Below, one piece after another: positions 57,404 to 64,000 of a stretch of DNA of 64,000 nucleotides. The stretch spans positions 100,736-164,735 of the forward strand of contig ML769539.1 of the NCBI GenBank assembly GCA_009733575.1. The letters run 5' to 3'. This stretch comes from Gymnopus androsaceus JB14 (taxonomy: Eukaryota; Basidiomycota; Agaricomycetes; Agaricales; Omphalotaceae). The stretch's first letter is position 1; the number at the start of each line of letters is the position of its first letter. Under the pieces are notes generated by a model. It was given only the letters and a program-made list of their open reading frames with translations, searched no databases and was not told the DNA's origin. The position numbers and the translations under genes are program-made.

Positions 57404-58737
57404 ATGTCCTCTGCTTTCACGGTGCTTGCCCATGCCCATGGCAAGCAGCTGCCTGCTGGATTGAGCCTTTACGGATATGTGCCAACAGAGTGGATTTGTA
57501 TATTGTTTATCGTTTTATATGCACTTAGCACAGGTACGGGACAGTTCTTCATCACTGTCACTCTATATGCTGACCCTGAGACCCTATCATAGTCGCCCAT
57601 CTTGGCCAAGCTTTCTGGTACCGCTGCTACTGGATGATCCCGACTGCTTGTTTCTGTGGTATACTTGAAATCTTGGGCTGGGGTGCAAGGACTTGGTCTA
57701 GTCATTCACCTGGTCTAGGCGAGCCTTATGAGATGCAGTAAGTATATCTATTCGGTCAACTTGAAGCTCGATCTCTCATGCCTTTTCAGGCTTACTTGCA
57801 CTATTCTAGGACCGACCCCTCTCATCGCTGCTACGTTTGTTATTCTAGGACAGATTATCGAGCAAATGGGAACTAGCTATAGCCGATTGAGTCCTAAGAT
57901 GTGTGAGTACATATGCTTTCTTTACCGCTGGTAAACTGTCTGATCCGGAAAGTCCAGACACCGTTTTATTCTGTAGTGCTGTATGGTTTCGCCACGTTTT
58001 GTGTAAAAAAAAGTATATTCAAATGAAGCTCTTTTAGGATGTTATTTCTCTGGTGGTTCAGGCTGTAGGAGGATCAAAGGCAGCTCTCAGTTTTGCGCAA
58101 GGCACAAGTCCAGTTTCGGTGATTATACCTTCCAACTTTCCTCGCAGAAAACTGATAATTCTATCAAGGGTGGCCACATCATGCTGGGTGGTATTGCCTT
58201 TCAGCTCAGTCAGTAATAGTATCTTCCCCCCCTCTGTTTGAGTTCTTCTGACGGTCCAGCAGCTGTAATCACCATATATGCTATTTGTGGGTTTGAATTC
58301 TTCATGAGGTATTTGTACGATCGCCCCATTCGCGATGCCGCAACTCTCCAACAAGGAAACGTCCGACGAGGTACTTTGACCAAGGGAATTAAGATCCAAG
58401 CAATTGCCTTGATTTTCATGACGACATGTTTGTGGATTCGGTCAGTGTTATTTCTTCTTCTATGCTTTTGTCGATACTGAGAATTGTACAGGTCTGTATA
58501 CCGAGTCTGTGAATTGGCTGATGGCTGGACAGGCCGCATAATAACGACGCAGGTTTTCTTTGGTGTGCACCTACTACTCTATGCTTCTCTCTTTTGCTGA
58601 TCTTCAAATAACAAGATGTACTCGACGGGGCGATGGTCACCCTTTCTATCTTCACGTTGAACTTTGCACATCCTGGAATGCTTATTGGTAAACCCACCAC
58701 AACGGTCGTCGACTCTGAAAAATCGTCCTTGAAATAA
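57404..58737 (+). CDS. RTA1-like lipid-translocating exporter family protein
   Basis: Starts MSSAFTVLAHAHGKQLPAGL, then SLYGYVPTEWICILFIVLYA, which is family-typical. TM helices follow on successive exons: AHLGQAFWYRCYWMIPTACF with GILEILGWGAR, then TILGPTPLIAATFVILGQII with YSRLSPK, then DVISLVVQAVGG, GGHIMLGGIAFQL and AVITIYAICGFEFFMRYLYD. After these come IKIQAIALIFMTTCLWIR, SVYRVCELADGWTGRIITTQ and DVLDGAMVTLSIFTLNFAHP. Seven transmembrane segments are expected. Family members in yeast (Rsb1, Rta1) affect sphingoid-base or sterol-drug tolerance. Stop TAA at 58735-58737. Exons around 57900-58060 are short and their joins are less sure. Confidence 0.85.
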
Positions 58738-59278
58738 TCAACAAGTGGGAATCGGAATAGATTGTATATGGATAGTTACTAGTCCTCGAAATAGACTGCT
58801 TTTACTGGTTCTTGATCAGAAGACAGCACATAGAGGTAGTGGAATAAACACAGATGATCTGTTAGATATGTGCGAGATAATAAGTATCATTCGGCCAAAG
58901 CTCTAGGAATGTTATGGTACGCGGCACGCAACGCTCAGCATCTTCAGATCATTGCGCGCTTTCTACTTATCGATGAAGAAGGTTATCATGGTGTTCGTTC
59001 AAGATGCATTTGGAAGAGGTCGGGAAGTTCTTGAAGTATCTGCCAGAAAAATTTGATCCTCGGTATGTAGATGTCAGGAGACAAGCAATCGGATGCCTTG
59101 ACGCTTTAGCTGTACAGACCAGAGTCGTCTAGACTATCAAATATTGGAGAAATATGATAGGCCGGCGGGTCTCGCCCCGGTTGTAGCCGACATCATTCTC
59201 CGCTCGGTCTTTTTTTCACACACTCAACTAAAACCCGCCGTTAAACATTCTCTCTCTTCTTTAAATCCAAAATTCTCG
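58738..59278. other. Intergenic, possible coding relic
   Basis: A plus-strand stretch near 59004-59131 reads MHLEEVGKFLKYLPEKFDPR, then VDVRRQAIGCLDALAVQTRV and stops. A different frame just upstream reads ALGMLWYAARNAQHLQIIAR. Neither is recognised. No gene is called. Confidence 0.35.
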
Positions 59279-59992
59279 ATGCAAGCCGCTCTACGTCTGG
59301 CACGCCATAGCGCATCCCTGCGCTCAGCAACCTCCATTCGCTTGTCTCGCGACGACTGCTAATCCGGCCCATGTCGCCAGCGCCTCTGCTGCATCCTCTT
59401 CCACTTCGTCCTCGGGTGCTTCCATGATTCCTATCTCGAAATATAGAAGCTCAGTGGGAGAAAATGAGCGTCGAAGACCGGTCTACGGTCTACGGCCAAC
59501 TAGAGGAGGTCATGAAGAAGGGACTGGAAAGAGCTTTCGCTAGACGAGAAGAAAGCTGGCAAGTTTCAGTTTGGTTACTTCTTCGCTTTTCTTAATGTTG
59601 CTTGTAGCATACTACGTGGCCTTTGGACCTCATGGACCCCGTGCGCCTGTGAGCAAACCCGGCGACGGAATCAAGATATTTGCTAGTACGGCTGCGCTCG
59701 TTGGTGTTGCTGGTATCATATTCTACGCCATCCGTGCTATGAGTAAGTGTTTTTAAAAAGTATTCTTTGTTTGAATTTTCTGTCTAACGCCTTAACTACA
59801 GGCCCTCCTCCGCCGAAGGTCTATCAACAAGGAGTGGGAAGAGGCTTCGAACCAACGGGCTCTCGAGCAGAAGATGAACCCAATCACTGGTATATACTTT
59901 TCACCTCTCTTTCAACTTGGTTTCTCACTCGGATATCGCAGGTATTTGCCTCGGAAGGATACTCTGGCAAAGGATTCGTTACACACAAGTAG
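59279..59992 (+). CDS. COX5: Cytochrome c oxidase subunit 5 (COX IV family), read through apparent indels
   Basis: MQAALRLARHSASLRSATSI at 59279 is a mitochondrial presequence. The body is recognisable as COX IV/Cox5: EAQWEKMSVEDRSTVYGQLE, DWKELSLDEKKA, YYVAFGPHGPRAP, the single membrane helix ASTAALVGVAGIIFYAIRAM, INKEWEEASNQRALEQKMNP and EGYSGKGFVTHK with stop at 59990-59992. To connect these parts, one extra base must be skipped at about 59351, 59441, 59521, 59822 and 59947. The intron 59559-59607 has a GC donor (GCAAGT). The protein is a nuclear-encoded subunit of complex IV in the inner membrane. Either the sequence carries insertion errors or this is a pseudogene copy. Confidence 0.75.
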
Positions 59993-60559
59993 AGTTAAGA
60001 CGTGTTAGAAATCGAAACCGCAATTTCGTCGCAACCATTCCGTTCCTTCTGTCAATCTCAATGCGTCCCTTTACGACGCGGTGTCCCTGTCCTCGCATTC
60101 TCCGTTTTCTTTATTGCTTCTTTATGCATTGTGAAATGAATGAAAGTTTAGATATCTTTTTTCTTAGGCTCTCAATTGCGCGGACGGATGCGGCATATCT
60201 TTACTGTTCGTTCCGAGGTGTTGCGATTGCGGTCTCGATTGTTCTAGCTCCGATCATTCTATGAATGCTGGCGGCGGCCAAAGACTCTTTGCTATGTCGC
60301 ATTGATGTCGAGCTCGCCTCTAAAGCTCACTGTTTTCCTTGCTTTCAGGCAATAAGCTGTACTTACGTATGTCATGACGTTCAAAATCTAATCCTCTTCG
60401 CGACCGAAGTACTTTCCCTTCATCCCTCCGCTCGCAGATCACCGTCGATATCTGGAAAATGATATCCCTGAAGCATTGCTCCTTTCAGGATATAGCCTAG
60501 TTACTACTCGAGCACAACGTAAGTATCAATTCTCTCGTGCATCCCTTCTAGGATCGCCT
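59993..60559. other. Intergenic, unassigned open stretch
   Basis: After COX5. Near 60450-60520 the plus strand reads YLENDIPEALLLSGYSLVTT followed by RAQR and a GTAAGT donor, which looks protein-like, but I could not connect it to a start, an end or a family. Confidence 0.35.
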
Positions 60560-61745
60560 TCAGCTCCAACATCGTCTCCAGCATCTTGCAAGAGTCGAGA
60601 TCGCGTGATTGAGGAAGTAGGAGAGACAGAGAAGAAGACACGCCCAGATTCGTGGATTCGCTAGGATCGATAGCATCGCTTCCTCTGCCCCGTTCACTTG
60701 CTTCGAATCTTTCTCCTTCTCCTGGCGTCGACTCCGAATTCGACTGTAACTTGTGACTGGGATATCACCCATCCCAACACTCCCATGCCCTCCAATCCGA
60801 ATCCTCGCGTGTCGGTCTTGGGTTGTTTCGAGCGAGTCTAGTTCCGAGTTTGCGTTCGATGCCGAGGTATCAGAAATCGAGACAACTGTCGTGGACAACA
60901 AAGGTTTCGAATTAAGTACTGGACGACCTTTAACTGCCTCCTGTCTCGGCGTCAAAGTACCAGAGGACGTAGTAGGAAGATGAGTAGGAGGACTTAGACA
61001 CACATCCTCCCAAATACTCCTGGATCCACGATGGCTTTATGTGCGAACGTCGCTACTAGCCCTATACGCGCTGCTGTCAACGCAGCCCACGCCTCCCTCG
61101 CCACACTCGCTATAGCAGGATCTATATCATGCGCTGCTAGTGCCAGGGTTCCCAGTATGTTCGAGTCACCCAAATACAAATGGTGCGCCATACCCTCTTT
61201 TACACGAGGCCTCCTCATTAGCTCTATCTGAACATTAGCTGCTCCCAGCCGGAGTTGACGAGATGGGTGGATGAGGAGTTCTGGGAGGTGGAAGAGGTAT
61301 CAGTGTCGTTATAGTTAGATCGGTTAGACAGTTGGATTAGAGACTCGGACTCACCCAAACAGGTGACATATCCACACCAAGATTTGCTCATTCATCGCTG
61401 GCCCCGATACCCCATCCATTCATCAACTCTTCCAACGCTTCTCCCCTCCTTTGATTGCTTTTTTGCCTACAGCACAAACGAGTCCCGCTTAGTATCCGTG
61501 CCTGTCATCTTCCACAAGAACCCACGTACCTAAACACCTTAATACCAAAACCAAATCCCCCGGAAGCACATACACCAGTCCACCCGTTTCCGAGTTTTCA
61601 TCCAGTGGATCCCTTCACCGGCAGTACTAGGCGCAATGTAGGCTTTTTGACGTTCCTTTTTGAACAGGGCTTTGGCGTCTTTTTTCGACAGCGATTGCGA
61701 TCCAGGTAGTCGCGCGAACTTCTCCTTCCTTATACCTACCTTACA
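60560..61745 (-). pseudogene. LTN1: N-terminal fragment of listerin (Ltn1) E3 ligase
   Basis: On the minus strand, in order: ALFKKERQKAYIAPSTA, RREALEELMNGWGIGASDE (then an in-frame TGA), ANLGVDMSPVW, FHLPELLIHPSRQLRLGAAN, QIELMRRPRVKEGMAHHLYL, LGTLALAAHDIDPAIASVAR, AIVDPGVFG and TTQDRHARIRIGGHGSVG. This follows the N-terminal HEAT-repeat region of listerin, the RING E3 of ribosome-associated quality control. Only about 350 of the roughly 1,600-1,800 residues usual for the family are present; the rest of the repeats and the RING are not downstream. The in-frame stop and truncation indicate a pseudogene or the edge of a rearrangement. Confidence 0.72.
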
Positions 61746-62458
61746 TTGCCTAATTGAGCCTTTGTGATTTATTCTGTCAGGCCTCCTTCGGGCGCTCTTC
61801 GTTGCTGCCAAGTACATATACATTTGCGCAGACACACATATAAGGACATATACATACATACCTAGACAGATTTTTGCTACTACTGTATGCTTACGCACTA
61901 AAACGGATTCCAAAAAAGAGAGAAAAAGTCGCGCTAACGGGACAGAAGATGCTACTATTCCTCCTCCTCTTCGAAAACTGGCAAAGCACTATAATGGCCG
62001 GCTGGATTGTATAGATAGATGCGCATCATGAGGTACTCCTCCGCGCGCAATAAAATGAACTGAAAAAAAAAACAATAGAGGAGAAATGAGTACAAGAAGG
62101 AAAGGACTTTAGCGAGAAATTGGGTACTTACTTACTGTCATATGGTCGCGTATGTACGACGTTGTACGTCCTGAAAGGGTGTGACACAGTGTGAGAAGTG
62201 CTGACCTCATGAGTCGCTGCCCCAGTAAGCAAAAAAAATCCTGCTTTTTTCCTCCAACCATCACTCAAGATCCTTGTCGATTGTACGTTCCTTTTGCTCT
62301 CTTGTATTACTCTGCAGATCTATGCTTATTTTACTGAATTGTTCTTAATGTCGATTCTCCGATTCTGATCGATTCTTTTTTTGACTTTGCAGCTCGACAG
62401 GACGATCGGTTTTTTTTTCTTTTCAACAACTCACAACTCAAAAAGTTCATTCCCAAAG
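61746..62458. other. Upstream region of CNBP-like gene
   Basis: About 0.7 kb, with pyrimidine-rich tracts and a T run (62410-62418) shortly before the ATG, common in highly expressed fungal genes. No other gene seen. Confidence 0.45.
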
Positions 62459-63614
62459 ATGTCTGGTGGTCGGGGCTGCTTTAACTGTGGGTCAGGTACG
62501 TGGTTTACGTCTTTTTGATTCCAACTTGCCTACTTTTACCTGAAAAAAAGCTGTTGCGCTACCCATTTACATTTTTTTCATGCCCTTCTTTTCCCTGCGT
62601 TCTCTGGATTTATATGATGCTAACAACAATCCTGTTTTCTCTTCCTTTTATCATGTATTCGATCGCAATAAATCGATTTAAATCTCGCTCTTGCATGCTC
62701 CTACAACAGTCGGTCATCAAGCTGCCGCCTGCCCCAAAGCCGGAACTCCCACCTGGTAATTATCCCTTTATCTACTTATCTTTCTTTCTCTCGCCTCAGA
62801 GAATGGTGTTTGATGGCTGTTTTGCTTTGGTTTAGCTACAACTGTGAGCATCGTTTTTTTTTTTCAGGCGCTGGTTCCTTTTTTTTTAAAAAAAAAACAC
62901 GTTCCTAGGTGGAGGAGAAGGACATGTTTCTCGTGATTGTACCCAAGAGGCAAAAGCCAAGACTTGTTACAAGTGCGGACAAGAAGGACATATCGTACGT
63001 GATTCTATCCTTATTCAACATCTTTCCGTTCCTTATTCTTTCGACAGTCTCGAGATTGCCCTGATAGCAACAACAGCTCCAGCGGCGGCGGCGATGGATG
63101 GAGAAGTGGAGGTGGAAGCGGAGGAGGTGGCTCCGAGTGCTACCGCTGTGGTAAGACTGGCCACATCGCGCGCGCTTGCCCCGAAAACACATCAGGTGGA
63201 GGCGGAAGTGGAGGAGGAGGAGGAAGCTACGGTGGAGGATTTTCTCAGAAAACCTGGTATGTTTCGTGTTTCATCTATCGTGTTCCTTCTAATCAATCAC
63301 CCTTGTTAGCTACACCTGTGGTGGTGTCGGGCATATGTCGCGCGATTGTGTACAAGGGTCTAAGTGCTACAATTGCAACGGCATTGTAAGTTTCTTTTTA
63401 TCTTCATACCAGTGCTTGGTTTCAACGAACACATGCAGGGCCATATCTCTCGTGACTGCACCCAGCCTCAGAAAAAGGCTTGTTACACTTGTGGTTCCGA
63501 AGGGTGAGTTTTTCGGCTTGTCACTAGGAAGGGAGTGGAGAATTCAATATTATTTTTTCCCCAAACAGTCACATCTCCAGGGACTGCCCCGGAACTGCCG
63601 AATCTACTGCCTAG
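62459..63614 (+). CDS. GIS2: CCHC zinc-knuckle nucleic-acid-binding protein (Gis2/CNBP)
   Basis: Starts [12 protein letters not shown]. Seven CCHC knuckles can be joined: [76 protein letters not shown]...GHISRDC and [15 protein letters not shown] Gly/Ser-rich linker with a few Arg separates the third and fourth. Seven knuckles is the number in yeast Gis2 and mammalian CNBP, which bind G-rich single-stranded nucleic acid and mRNAs and affect translation. The gene has many introns, several inside knuckles. One exon (62836-62843, CTACAACT) is only eight bases and is required to complete knuckle two. Ends [11 protein letters not shown] at 63612-63614. Confidence 0.93.
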
Positions 63615-64000
63615 TTTGCTTCTTAATTGCTTGTTTTTGCTCAACATTGAAACGCTATAACGAATCTTCTTCTTTCTGCTGGTCACTGTGCTTATCGTAA
63701 AGCCAGAGCTTATCTTGCTATATTGTACTTATGTATGTACTTACTTGAAGTAATTGACGAAGCATGTGTGTCCTCAATACAGTATTGGAGAAGCTCCCGA
63801 CGCGGGCGTCTAGAGTATTAAGCGCTTAAAATCCAAAACTCATGTATTCCGTTCATTGGACCAGATTTAGACCTTGCCGTGTATAATATACCTTCCTTCC
63901 TCCAGACGGGACCTCCTCTCTAGTTGCCGAATTTTCAGTGACCGTGGCTCGACAAGCCGCTGGAATGAATTCAACGTTTTTGGCAGTGTCGTCACAAGAT
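63615..64000. other. 3' flank, end of window
   Basis: No supported gene. The minus strand from 64000 inward stays open for about 45 codons and could be the end of a gene lying beyond the window, but no family is recognised. Confidence 0.35.

Noticed and set aside
59279..59992. Programmed +1 frameshifting in COX5
   Set aside because: Five shifts with no common slippery codon or stop context; insertion errors or decay explain them more simply.
1..64000. A biosynthetic gene cluster centred on the P450 and dioxygenase genes
   Set aside because: No backbone enzyme, transporter or pathway regulator accompanies them. The neighbours are housekeeping genes, and the extra copies are pseudogenes.

Overview
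The window is nuclear DNA from a filamentous basidiomycete, most likely an Agaricomycete. The inference rests on dense genes with many introns of about 45-65 bases, very small exons, a basidiomycete-style cytochrome P450 with about 22 exons, and orthologues of fungal housekeeping genes (proteasome alpha4, SAGA Sgf73, Nup159, Gea/GBF1, Spt16, DNA polymerase alpha, GINS Psf2, Pol III Rpc82, Gis2/CNBP). I recognised no tRNA, rRNA or CRISPR array. Gene spans below include introns; exon joins were read by eye from GT/GC...AG signals and family conservation.

Layout. 1-6 kb: a LigB-type extradiol dioxygenase gene, proteasome alpha4, a C78 (UfSP/ZUFSP-like) peptidase and SGF73. 6-14.5 kb: a tandemly duplicated P450 locus on the minus strand, with one intact gene (6213-9058), one decayed copy (10173-13387) carrying a probable solo LTR, and two 5'-truncated P450 tails. 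14.5-27 kb: a small unknown gene, the FG nucleoporin Nup159 and the Sec7 Arf-GEF. 28-35 kb: cytochrome b561 with a decayed copy of its last exons, an extended SDR, 3-hydroxyisobutyrate dehydrogenase and a calcineurin-like phosphoesterase. 35.3-39.4 kb: SPT16. 40.4-42.1 kb: an inverted second copy of the dioxygenase segment from the window start, next to a 260-base MITE and a coding relic. 43-54.5 kb: an F-box-like protein, POL1, an XPA-C-like small protein, PSF2 and RPC82. 54.5-62 kb: a poorly preserved stretch with a RecQ-like helicase relic, an intact RTA1-like membrane protein, a COX5 gene read through five apparent +1 indels, and an N-terminal fragment of listerin. 62.4-63.6 kb: a seven-knuckle CCHC protein.

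The conserved genes serve unrelated core functions and form no operon-like pathway. Several lie head to head with short shared promoters (PSMA7/C78 peptidase, PSF2/RPC82). I found no convincing undescribed multi-gene system. The most notable content is structural: an inverted segmental duplication whose copies lie about 38.6 kb apart, a P450 tandem duplication whose breakpoint and gene-conversion tract can be read directly, micro-exons of 5 and 8 bases, GC-AG introns, and clusters of indels in genes expected to be functional. The indel clusters must be separated into assembly error and real decay before the gene models are trusted.
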